From Pelobates cultripes (lineage: Eukaryota; Chordata; Amphibia; Anura; Pelobatidae): a stretch of DNA of 64,000 nt. The DNA is taken from the NCBI GenBank assembly GCA_933207985.1, contig OW240924.1:65839576-65903575 (forward strand), written 5' to 3'. Each line of letters opens with the position of its first letter. Positions within the stretch are counted from its first letter, which is position 1. Both the position numbers and the translations under genes were made by a program. Positions 36,655 through 44,838 of this stretch are shown here, piece by piece. The notes beneath the pieces were generated by a model, which saw only the letters and a program-made list of their open reading frames with translations, made no database searches and had not been told where the DNA came from.

Positions 36655-36810
36655 ATGTATCTCCCTGCCGTTTGTCTATGTCTCTGTGAGAACATTTTGT
36701 GTGAGTTTGAATTAGTTTATCTTTTTGAGAAAACCTTTATCACTAATACAAAAAAAATGTATATGTATATTTTGTACCTATTTTGTTATAGTTGTATATT
36801 TTAAATAAAA
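36655..36810 (+). repeat. Direct repeat copy A2
   Basis: Same-orientation copy of 34325-34480 (TTTGTCTATGTCTCTGTGAG, ACTAATACAAAAAAAATG, GTTGTATATTTTA). It ends where the DIRS-like element begins. Confidence 0.65.
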
Positions 36811-36910
36811 TGTAATTTTATTACATGACAGGAGGCTTCCTATTTTGCATAAACTTTCTTTACTTTATGCCTCCAGCAGCACAAGTCAATCAATCAGAAA
36901 AGAAAAAGTT

Positions 36911-36945
36911 TAACCAATCAGAGTCCAGCACCTCTTGTATATAAG
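36911..36945 (+). promoter_or_regulatory. DIRS promoter: CCAAT and TATA boxes
   Basis: CCAAT lies at 36914-36918 and TATATAAG at 36938-36945, followed about 25-30 bases on by CTTCCCATTTCC. Spacing suits a TATA-driven pol II promoter within the left terminal repeat of the element. Confidence 0.6.
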
Positions 36946-37189
36946 TCCCTGACAGGCTTCCCATTTCCTCTTTCTTTGCTGCTTCCAGCCAGGACACAGG
37001 TCAGAGTGATTTTACCTATAACTCTTACAGTATATATATTGCCTTTAAATAATTTGCTTATATTGTTATCTTTGCCTAGTAGAGTTTTTTATTGTTATTT
37101 TGAGGGTTAGCCCCCTTTCTTTGCGCCTCTCCCCCTGCCATTACCCCCCCCCTCCTCATTTCTGCCCCTAGCTTTTCTCGACGGTTTTA

Positions 37190-37430
37190 CCGCGACCGCG
37201 GCTTTAAATTGCCGTGGTCGCGGCTGATTAGCGCGGCCGGCTTCTCCGGCGGCTCGGGCAACTCAGGGCGGGCGGGTGGGGGCCGGCGTCTGTTATCACC
37301 TAAGCGGGCCGCGATCAACGCGATCGCGGGCCGCGCTTAATTTTGGCGCGAACGGCCATCTTGGATCTCGCTACTCGCGAGATCCAAGTCGGCCATCTTA
37401 GGTGGGGAAACCGTGATTCACACGGTCCCC
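37190..37430 (+). promoter_or_regulatory. CpG-rich structured leader with four hairpins
   Basis: Four stem-loops follow each other: CCGCGACCGCGGC/GCCGTGGTCGCGG (37190-37223), TAAGCGGGCCGCGATC with its complement (37301-37339, two-base bulge), CTTGGATCTCGC/GCGAGATCCAAG (37360-37388, perfect), and GGGGAAACCGTG/CACGGTCCCC (37404-37430). GGCCATCTT occurs twice around the third, resembling YY1 sites. The GC content is far above the surroundings. It lies downstream of the TATA box, so it would be in the RNA leader. Confidence 0.65.
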
Positions 37431-37770
37431 CGTTATCATCCCCACTCCTATCACCCTCTGTCTGCCAGGCCCCTCTATAGAGGCAGGGGACCTGGGAGGG
37501 AGAGGGTGCTTGAGTTCCTCATACTTACCCCTTCTCTGTGGTGATCCTGTTCTAGGGGAGTATCTCCATATATATACAGTATTGTCCCCCCCTACCTGCC
37601 GTTTTGGGGTACTACACCAGAAGCAATCTGAATAAATAAATAAAAGGAATAAAATAAATATACACAAACAAACAAAAAAAAAAACAAAAAAAAAACAAAG
37701 ACAAGGAATAAAATAATATTGGAAATAAATATTGAAAAAAAAAATAAAAAAAATTATAAGCTCTTCCAGA

Positions 37771-37910
37771 GGTGACCCCTCTGAGTGGGGTGACCCCCCA
37801 CTGGCACACTATTATTTGTTATCAAGGGGTGACCCCCCTGCGCTGGGTGACCCCCAGGCGTGTGCCGTACTATCCGAAGAGCGGGGTGACCCCCCTACTA
37901 TTTATGCTGA
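37771..37910 (+). repeat. 57-bp tandem repeat with paired GGTGACCCC motifs
   Basis: GGTGACCCC (or GGTGACCCCC) occurs at 37771, 37789, 37828, 37846 and 37885, spaced 18, 39, 18 and 39 bases, so the unit is 57 bp with two motifs each. The flanking bases of the units are more diverged than the motifs. TGACCC is the complement of a GGGTCA nuclear-receptor half-site, but function is not shown. A 106-codon frame runs through it with RGDP repeats every 19 residues, but it starts at TTG with no ATG. Confidence 0.65.
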
Positions 37911-38290
37911 TACGTGTGGTCGGCACCCTCCATACTACGACTGGGGTGTCCTGCTCATGCCTTTTCCACTGGGAAAAATCTATCATACTACTTCCCCACT
38001 GGGCTTTGAATTAAGGGCACGACCCGTACAATATCTAGGCACTACGACCTAGCTGAGATTTCTATATCTCAGACCGCTCAGTCCGGTCAGCCGGAGGATG
38101 ACTCCCTCGCTAGCCCAGGATTACAGGCAGTGTTAATACCTAGAGACAGGTTGTTTGATCTGGGCCCATTGGCCACACTAGACGACCCCCAGTCGTAGGA
38201 GGAACGCCGTACCTCCTTATTACTGCCTTGTACTATTCACGTACTTCGGTACCTGACTCTATCCTGTCTTTACAGACAGTGATTGCAACC

Positions 38291-39514
38291 ATGAACATGG
38301 GTGAACCTTCACAGCAAACTCCACCCGATTTTCAAGCACTAATTAATTCAGCGGTGGCGGCCTCAATGGAAAAGGCCATAGCGAAACTATTGGTCCAAAC
38401 CCCACATGGGGACCCGGACACCAAAGGCCATGAGAAGTCTTCAGGGGATAGTGCTCCCCCTAAGAGACATTGGAAGGGCAATGGCCCAGCCCCACGGACG
38501 GCAAAGGGCAAGGCCCCACTCAAGAGGAGCCGCCCATCAGACCGCCTAGGTCCGTCAACACCCCCGCTGACATCATCCGATGACGAGGGAGGTAACTCAC
38601 CAACCCCGCTGGAAGTTATGGACGAGTGGAGAGCGGGGGACTCCCCATCTGAGGAGGAGGACTGGCTCGACATACCCCGCGGCCACACGGGGTCGGAGCT
38701 GGTCGAGGAGCAGGACACCCGTCATGGGCACTGGAAGGCCGATACACAGACGGACGACCTGGAGGACGGCACCTTCATGGACCCCCAAGGCACTCCGATG
38801 TTTGATCCACGTACAATACGTCACCCGAGATCATTGGAATGGGGCCTACCGGACCATTTGGCCCAATTCATTCATTTTTGGCTACGACAACCTATGGACA
38901 AAGAGGTCCGGGCGAGACTGAAGTCCGAGTGTCCAAGACCTAGCCTACCGGACAAGATTGCCCACACGCCTGAATTCGACACCACGGTAGTCGTATTCAT
39001 GTCACGGACGGGACGTGACCCGCGTAAGGGCATCGAGAAGGGCCTCAAAGCTTCGCAAGATAAGTTACTAGATATGCTTGGCCCACTCGCTAAGATCCTG
39101 TACCTCGCAGACGGAGCGCTTACCCAAGGGAGTACCTTGGACGCCCACGATGTGAGAGAATGGGCGCAACGCGCAATCTGCTTATTGGGCAACACCAATG
39201 CCGCACTCTGCGCGGAGCGACGTAAAGCCGCGCTTCTCAAGATGGACTCCAAGCTCCTGGAACTCGGCAAGAAAGAATTGGGGCCACGGGCCAATGGCCA
39301 ACTATTCGGAGAAGCCTTCATTGGCGAGCTAAAGAAACATGTGAACTTATTTACGACATTGAGCAAGGCCCAGACTTCCATTAAACAAGTTTTTCGTAAC
39401 CCTACTCCAACCAGAGGGGTTTTCGGCAGGGCTGGTCGCCATCGGGGCACACACCGACCCAATCACATCGACCACAACCGATACGAACGTCGGTGGAACT
39501 CACCAAGCTCATAG
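38291..39514 (+). CDS. DIRS Gag-like protein
   Basis: A 407-residue protein starting MNMGEPSQQTPPDF. I chose the ATG at 38291 because it has a fair context (GCAACCATGA) and follows a TTTACAG splice-acceptor-like sequence; an earlier in-frame start at 38228 is less likely. Roughly residues 45-150 are charged, Ser/Pro- and acid-rich and probably disordered. The following part is more conserved-looking with EWGLPDHLAQF, VFMSRTGRDPRKG and ELKKHVNLF, as in DIRS Gag-like proteins. The C-terminal tail is Arg/His-rich (GRAGRHRG) and probably binds nucleic acid; there is no CCHC zinc knuckle. It overlaps the next ORF by 22 bases in another frame. Presumed structural role in element particles. Confidence 0.8.
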   Translation: MNMGEPSQQTPPDFQALINSAVAASMEKAIAKLLVQTPHGDPDTKGHEKSSGDSAPPKRHWKGNGPAPRTAKGKAPLKRSRPSDRLGPSTPPLTSSDDEGGNSPTPLEVMDEWRAGDSPSEEEDWLDIPRGHTGSELVEEQDTRHGHWKADTQTDDLEDGTFMDPQGTPMFDPRTIRHPRSLEWGLPDHLAQFIHFWLRQPMDKEVRARLKSECPRPSLPDKIAHTPEFDTTVVVFMSRTGRDPRKGIEKGLKASQDKLLDMLGPLAKILYLADGALTQGSTLDAHDVREWAQRAICLLGNTNAALCAERRKAALLKMDSKLLELGKKELGPRANGQLFGEAFIGELKKHVNLFTTLSKAQTSIKQVFRNPTPTRGVFGRAGRHRGTHRPNHIDHNRYERRWNSPSS

Positions 39515-41373
39515 ACGACGAGGTCCGAGCACTATTCCTCAAAGGGGCAGTCGAATTTGCCCCTGACGACACGGGTTTCATCAGCAACATATTTCTGGTT
39601 CAGAAAAAGACAGGAGATTACCGACCTGTCATCAACCTACGCGAACTGAATTCATTCGTAGCCTACAGACATTTCAAAATGGAGGGCATACATCTCCTCA
39701 GAGATCTACTACTGGAGCACGATTGGTTCACACGTCTGGATTTAAAGGATGCCTATCTGTCAGTTCCGATGGCACAGTCCAGTCAACCTTTCCTTCGATT
39801 TCACTGGAAAGGACGCACATGCCAGTTCACGTGCCTCCCATTTGGTCTCAGCTCCGCCCCTTGGTGCTTCACGAAGCTTCTGAAGCCAGCCATGGCGCAT
39901 TTACGGACAAGAGGGATCCGATGCCTAATCTATCTAGACGATATACTTATTTTCTGCAACAACGACTCCAAACGGCGTTCTCAGACGAAATTCATAGTGC
40001 ACTTTCTGGAATCCTTGGGTTTCATCGTGAACATGGAAAAGTCAGCTCTCTCCCCATCGAAAGTGGTGCAGTTCCTCGGATTCGAGATAGATTCAGTAAC
40101 ATGCACACTTCGCCTTCCCAAGGCGAAGATTGCGAATATTCGGAAGGAGATACGGCGTTTTCTTCGGAAAGACATGGTCCCTCTGAGATTACTGGCCAGG
40201 ATTGTCGGCCTACTTTCATCCTCCATTCAAGCAATTTTCCCGGGACCCCTCCACTACCGAGCCATGCAAAGGCTGAAAGCTCACCATCTGAGACAAGGTC
40301 ACTCATACGATCAAGCGATCAGGATAACCGCGGAAGTTCGGACGGAACTCCGTTGGTGGCTGCTCCACATGGAGGCTTGGAACGGCAGAGCCATATTCGG
40401 TTCGAACCCGGATTTCATCCTGGAATCGGATGCCAGCCTGTGGGGCTGGGGAGCCCACTGCGCACACGCATCCACGGGGGGTCCCTGGTCGGAGGAAGAA
40501 AAGTCACTACACATCAATTGCCTGGAGTTGATAGCCGGCTCATTCGCCATCCGCAGCCTGGCCAAGCATGTGTCCAATTGTTGCATACTGCTACGCATGG
40601 ACAACATATCGGCAGTCCAATACGTGAACAGACTGGGAGGAGCCAGATCACGGACATTGACGGAGGCTACCAAGGACATCTACCAGTTTTGTCTCCCTCG
40701 CAACATAACCCTCAGAGCGGAATACTTACCAGGCCTCAACAACCTCACGGCGGATTGGTTCTCTCGTCATTGGCGGGACTCCAGCGATTGGCATCTGGAC
40801 ACGGAGATCTTCAATACGGTGAGATCGATCAGGGGACCACTCCACATAGACCTTTTTGCCTCACGCACGAATACGCAACTACCGAGGTACTACAGCTGGT
40901 TGCCGGATCCCCAGAGCGAAGCAGTGGATGCCTTTCTACAACACTGGCCTTCGATGGGAGCGTATGCCTTCCCACCTTTCTCGATGTTAGCAAGAGTGCT
41001 TCACAAACTACGCACATCCCAGACATCGCTGGTCCTGATCACACCCTTATGGAGAAGCCAGGCATGGTTCCCCGACTTGCTCGCACTATCTCACGACCAC
41101 CCGCTGGTCTTACCGACGTTCCCCACGCTCCTTACGAATCCGGATGCGGAACCTCATCCTCTCATACTTCAAGAACGTCTAGAGTTGGTAGCCTGGACGC
41201 TTTCAGGGGATCTTGGGCAATCCCAGGCTTATTGCAAACGGCTAAGGACCTCCTTTGGGACTCTTGGGCACCAGGGACTAGACGTAACTACATGGCAGCA
41301 TGGAATGTATGGGACCGCTGGTGTTTGGGAAGGAGCCTCGATCCCTTTACAGCACCTGTATCAGCCATACTGA
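39493..41373 (+). CDS. DIRS reverse transcriptase / RNase H / methyltransferase-like protein
   Basis: A 626-codon frame. RT: RPVINLRELN (44-53), LDLKDAY (82-88), PFGLSSAP (116-123), active site YLDD (147-150), LGFEID (195-200). RNase H: D313 in SDAS, E345, D370 and D421 in DWFSR, all four acidic residues present. The C-terminal part (about 450-530) has DLFASR, DAF, FPPF and LITPLW, the pattern of the methyltransferase-like domain found in DIRS polyproteins. The listed start is GTG; the frame is open from 39400 but has no ATG before residue 63. The protein may therefore be made by frameshift or reinitiation, or a small deletion removed its start and N-terminus. It copies element RNA into DNA. 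Confidence 0.85.
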   Translation: MELTKLIDDEVRALFLKGAVEFAPDDTGFISNIFLVQKKTGDYRPVINLRELNSFVAYRHFKMEGIHLLRDLLLEHDWFTRLDLKDAYLSVPMAQSSQPFLRFHWKGRTCQFTCLPFGLSSAPWCFTKLLKPAMAHLRTRGIRCLIYLDDILIFCNNDSKRRSQTKFIVHFLESLGFIVNMEKSALSPSKVVQFLGFEIDSVTCTLRLPKAKIANIRKEIRRFLRKDMVPLRLLARIVGLLSSSIQAIFPGPLHYRAMQRLKAHHLRQGHSYDQAIRITAEVRTELRWWLLHMEAWNGRAIFGSNPDFILESDASLWGWGAHCAHASTGGPWSEEEKSLHINCLELIAGSFAIRSLAKHVSNCCILLRMDNISAVQYVNRLGGARSRTLTEATKDIYQFCLPRNITLRAEYLPGLNNLTADWFSRHWRDSSDWHLDTEIFNTVRSIRGPLHIDLFASRTNTQLPRYYSWLPDPQSEAVDAFLQHWPSMGAYAFPPFSMLARVLHKLRTSQTSLVLITPLWRSQAWFPDLLALSHDHPLVLPTFPTLLTNPDAEPHPLILQERLELVAWTLSGDLGQSQAYCKRLRTSFGTLGHQGLDVTTWQHGMYGTAGVWEGASIPLQHLYQPY

Positions 41374-41587
41374 ATTTTCTTTCCACCTTGTTTTCCAACG
41401 GGAAATCATACCGATCCATTAACGTTACACGATCCGCTATATCGGCGGCTCATGTTCCAGTTAACGGGAATCCAGTGGGTCAGGAAGCCTTAATATGTCG
41501 ACTATTACGAGGGATCAAATTGGCTAGACCACCGACACCAAGGTATCGCCAACTGTGGGATGTGGACGTGGTCATTCGTTTCATTCA
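41226..41587 (+). CDS. DIRS tyrosine recombinase, N-terminal part (cut by gap)
   Basis: In the third frame, overlapping the end of the RT ORF by about 150 bases, the translation reads LLWDSWAPGTRRNYMAAW, WDRWCLGRSLDPF, ILNFLSTLFSNGKSYRSIN, SAISAAHVPVNGNPVG and ARPPTPRYRQLWDV. This is the SAM-like core-binding domain of DIRS recombinases (the APGTRR...Y start and PPTPRY near its end). The catalytic domain with R, HxxR and Tyr would follow but lies in the N gap. The true start is uncertain; the frame is open far upstream only because it shadows the RT ORF. Function: integrates the circular DNA copy without target duplication. Confidence 0.8.
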
Positions 41588-41687
41588 NNNNNNNNNNNNN
41601 NNNNNNNNNNNNNNNNNNNNNNNNNNNNNNNNNNNNNNNNNNNNNNNNNNNNNNNNNNNNNNNNNNNNNNNNNNNNNNNNNNNNNNN
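41588..41687. other. Assembly gap, 100 N
   Basis: Exactly 100 N, a conventional placeholder for unknown length. It separates a DIRS recombinase from an unrelated TTAA-type repeat, so the real missing sequence probably includes the rest of the DIRS element (1 kb or more). Frames drawn across it are artefacts. Confidence 0.98.
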
Positions 41688-42015
41688 CTTTTTACAGCCA
41701 GAGACAGATCAGCACCGATCTGTTTTTCTGCAGTTCACAGCTCACATGGAGCTGCAGGGAAACAGATTGGGTTTCACTGCAGCACGTGTGATCGCTCTGA
41801 CCTCAGGTCAGAGCGATCACATGGGCTGAATCAGTGAAACTGCCCATGGTAGTGTGCCTCCGATATGGAGACACACTACAGGAAGATTAACCCCATGATT
41901 GCCGCGATTGTGGTAATCAAGGGTTAATTTTCATTTTGGACGGAAATTTTCCATCCAGCGTCCTTAAGGGGAGGGCTGAAATGACGGAAAATTTCCGTCC
42001 AGCGTCCTTAAGGGG
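41688..42015. repeat. TTAA-bounded repeat with dyads
   Basis: Contains a perfect 15-bp stem GTGATCGCTCTGACC/GGTCAGAGCGATCAC at about 41788-41820. It also has a TTAACCCCATGATT/AATCAAGGGTTAA dyad (about 41887-41930) and two tandem copies of a GACGGAAA(A)TTT...CCAGCGTCCTTAAGGGG unit (41940 and 41984). It ends in CCTTAAGGGGTTAA, the motif at which the next element begins. Non-coding, probably a MITE whose left part is in the gap. Confidence 0.5.
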
Positions 42016-42304
42016 TTAAGGACTGAGCCAAATGTACACGTTGTGAACAAAACAAAACGTAAACAAAACCTGGCATTTGCGCTACATGTCTGTCCAACCG
42101 TAATTCACGTCTTTCATATTAAATGCACCCACCCTTATTATATATAATTTTATTCAGGGGAAACAGGGCTTTCATTTAATATCAAATATTTAGCTATGAA
42201 ACATAATTTAATATGAAAAAAATGGGAGAAAATAAGAAATTGTTATTTTTTTAGTTCTACATGACATTTTAACTGTCAATGTCATAATACTGTTTGCTTT
42301 TACT

Positions 42305-42920
42305 GCAATAAAATACACATATTTGTATTCAGCAAAGTCTCACGTGTAAAACAGTACCCCCTATGTACAGGTTTTATGGCGTTTTGGGAAGTTACAGGGT
42401 CAAATATAGCACGTTACATTTGAAATTCGCCAGATTGGTTACGTTGCCTTTGAGACTGTATATAGCCCAGGAATGAAATTTACACCCATAATGGCATATC
42501 ATTTGCTATAGTAGACAACCCAAGGTATTGCAAATGGGGTATGTCCAGTCTTTTTTAGTAGCCATTTGGTCACAAACACTGGCCAAAGTTAGCGTTAATA
42601 TTTGTTTGTGTGTGAAAAATGCAAAAAACGCAAGTGTTTGTGACTAGTGCTACTAAAAAAGACTGGACATACCCCATTTGCAATACCTTGGGTTGTCTAC
42701 TATTGCAAATGGTATGCCATCATAGGGGTAATTTTCATTCTTGGGCTACCATAGGGTCTCTAAGGCAACGTAACCAATCTGGCAAATTTTAATGTGAAAA
42801 AAATGAAACACAAGCCTTATATTTGACACTGTAACTTTTGAAAACACCATAAAACCTGTACATGAGGGGTACTGTTGTACTGGGGAGACTTCGCTGAACA
42901 CAAATATTTGTGTTTCAAAA
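42305..42920. repeat. Inverted repeat, about 300-bp arms
   Basis: ACAACCCAAGGTATTGCAAA and GGGGTATGTCCAGTCTTTTT near 42520-42560 are mirrored at 42650-42700. The outer part TATTCAGCAAAGTCTC near 42330 is mirrored by GAGACTTCGCTGAACA near 42890. A GTTTGTGTGTGAAAAATGCA loop lies at the centre. Similarity drops toward the ends of the arms. Confidence 0.8.
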
Positions 42921-43299
42921 CAATAAAAAGTATCACAGCAATAATATCGTCTGTGTAAGTGCTGTTTGCGTGTGAAAAATGCAAATAATTTCACTTTTAC
43001 TGGCGATATCATCGTTGTAATACATTTTACTGTTTTGAAACACTAATATTTGTGTTCAGCGAAGTCTCCCGGGCAAAACTGTACCCCCCATGTACAGGTT
43101 TTATGGTGTCTTGGAAAGTTATAAGGTTAAATATAGTGCTAGCAAATTAAATTCCCTATACTTTCGGCATGGGTTGTCAGGCAGGTCCCACTATTTGTAA
43201 TTAACTAAAATACCTAATTATGTAAAAATATTACATAAATATATATGTAGAATTAATATATGTATATAATTTTTAAAAAATATATTTTTATTTAGATAT

Positions 43300-43311
<12 letters not shown>

Positions 43312-43357
<46 letters not shown>
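43312..43357. repeat. (TA)n(CA)n microsatellite
   Basis: Alternating TA then CA tract inside the large foldback element. Further TA tracts are at about 43410-43434, 44147-44167, 44203-44236, 44355-44414 and 44505-44525. Confidence 0.9.
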
Positions 43358-43436
43358 GTATATATTTATGTATATAGATATATATTATTTTGTTCTATGT
43401 GTATTTTGAGATATATATATATATATATATATATTT

Positions 43437-43989
43437 CAAGAGGGGGTTGGCTACACTCACCTGAACATGCATAAATGGGGGTGCTGCTGGGGGCCAAATA
43501 ATACAATACACAAGATCCAGCGCACTCACCTATCCACTAAACAGCAACTTCAATGTTGAAAGATTTTATTTGTTTTTTTAAAACACCTAATCTAGGCAAA
43601 AATAATGGGGGTTTAGTTACATTATATGATCATACATTGCATAAGCCTGCCACAACGTCAATGTACCCCATCTTTGGCAGGTCCTACACTAACAGCCTAA
43701 TGTCTGCTCTTATGAGATTAACCCACTTACTTTGGGGGGAAATGCCACCTGAGGCTCTCTGCAGTACAAGGCTACATAGGGCCCAAGGATGAGGCACCTG
43801 TGACAAGGAGGGGTGCAAAACCAAGGAGTTGGCTAGACTCCCAAATATATATATATATGAAACAAGAGGGGGTTGGCTGCACTCACCTGAACATGTATAA
43901 ATGGGGGTGCTGCTGGGGGCCAAATTATACAATACACAAGATCCAGCGCACTCACCTATCCACTAAACAGCAGTGTCATGATGAAAGCT
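43437..43989 (+). repeat. 127-bp direct duplication, 426 bp apart
   Basis: 43437-43563 and 43863-43989 both run CAAGAGGGGGTTGGCT, AACATGYATAAATGGGGGTG, ACAAGATCCAGCGCACTCAC and ACTAAACAGCA in order with few differences. The repeat interrupts the TA tract of the large foldback element, so it is a later insertion. The 300 bases between contain no ORF with a known motif. Confidence 0.75.
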
Positions 43990-44011
43990 CCCCAGTGGAG
44001 CTGAAACGTCG
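43979..44011 (+). other. Hammerhead-like core: ATGATGA, hairpin, GAAACGTCG
   Basis: Reads ATGATGA, A, AGCTCC, CCAGT, GGAGCT, then GAAACGTCG. The 6-bp hairpin is perfect. This corresponds closely to the hammerhead core CUGANGA, stem II, GAAA, with only the first base of the first box changed. I could not find nearby partners for stems I and III or a clear NUH cleavage site, so a working ribozyme is not shown. Confidence 0.4.
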
Positions 44012-44200
44012 AATTTTTCTTCCGCAATAAATGGAGAAGTTATCTTCTGGAAAACCTTGAGTGCCGGTATTTTCACTTTGTTTATGATTAAGCCACCAGA
44101 GCACCAGGTCTTTTTTTATTTTTCTAGTTGGAGTGCAGGGGTATTTTTATATATATATATATATATTATTTCGTTCTACGTATATTGTGATATAAATATA

Positions 44201-44237
<37 letters not shown>

Positions 44238-44372
44238 ATATATATTTATATCGCAATACAGTTAGAATGAAATAACACATATCTATATATTTTTTAATTA
44301 TTTATTTATTATTTGTTTTTATTTTTTAACGTATTAAATTTTTTTTATATTATATATATATATATAGATAAC

Positions 44373-44418
<46 letters not shown>

Positions 44419-44623
44419 CAGTATCAGTCTACGTGTAATTTGATATTTATATATATATTTATAATTATATATATATTAATAGTAAAATATATAGTAGACA
44501 GTGTATATATATATATATATATATTTATTCTAAGTATATAAAAAAAAAAAAATGACACTGATTTTAACTGTTGTTTATTTGAATTCAGCCAGTCCCCCTG
44601 CTGGCAATGCAGCAGCCAGCTAA

Positions 44624-44677
44624 CCCGGCCATGTGATTGTGAGGTCCTTGCAAGGACCTCACTCTCACATGGCCGGG
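44624..44677. repeat. GC-rich dyad in the right end of foldback copy 1
   Basis: CCCGGCCATGTGA and TCACATGGCCGGG flank the perfect 20-bp palindrome GAGGTCCTTGCAAGGACCTC (44641-44660). The same structure recurs in the inverted copy at about 60273-60327, with one base changed in the central palindrome. Confidence 0.8.
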
Positions 44678-44838
44678 TGGGGGGGGGGGGCGGAGGAGGC
44701 AGGATCCGCCGCGGGGGACTCCCTGGGATCCCAGGTGAGACTCTCCAACCGCAATCGCCGGCGATCGCCGTACTATTACGCCCTGCGGCGTTTAGAACCG
44801 CTTAGAATAGGGCGTAATAGTATGCCCTCCGGTTTTAA

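Larger units (their letters stand above)
36826..41587 (+). mobile_element. DIRS1-like tyrosine-recombinase retrotransposon (3' end lost in gap)
   Basis: The element begins near the TTACATGACAGGAGGC motif. It carries a promoter, a CpG-rich structured leader, a Gag-like ORF, an RT/RNase H ORF with a C-terminal methyltransferase-like region, and the beginning of a tyrosine recombinase ORF in a third frame. This gene set and overlap pattern is characteristic of DIRS, which integrates by recombinase rather than by a DDE integrase. Sequence stops at the 100-N gap, so the recombinase active site, the right inverted terminal repeat and the internal complementary region cannot be seen. Sequence quality is good: the long frames are open. 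Confidence 0.9.
42016..44838. mobile_element. Large foldback DNA element, copy 1
   Basis: Runs from TTAAGGACTGAGCC to a right end whose complement is TTAAAACCGGAGGGC (copy 2: TTAAGACCTGAGGGC), giving short TTAA-containing inverted ends. The left third consists of nested palindromes: about 42305-42600 is mirrored by 42625-42920, and part of that is mirrored again at 43040-43145. The recurring phrase is TTCAGCGAAGTCTCC plus CATGTACAGGTTTTATGG. Long TA/CA tracts follow, then a GC-rich right end with a perfect dyad. An unrelated repeat sits in the TA tract (43437-44140). No ORF. An inverted second copy is at 60128-63147. Confidence 0.7.

Noticed and set aside
37732..38052. RGDP-repeat upstream ORF as a gene
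   Set aside because: No ATG, starts at TTG in an A-run, and the repeats follow from the 57-bp DNA period. Kept only as an observation.
38265..38290. Spliced leader intron in the DIRS element
   Set aside because: TCTTTACAG before the Gag ATG looks like an acceptor, but no donor or branch point could be chosen with confidence.
38332..39462. Minus-strand open frames opposite Gag
   Set aside because: Antisense shadows of a real ORF in GC-rich sequence, with no motif.
39723..41225. Long third-frame open frame across the RT region as one 704-codon gene
   Set aside because: Up to about 41220 it shadows the RT ORF and has no family motif; only its end encodes the recombinase, and its last part crosses the N gap.
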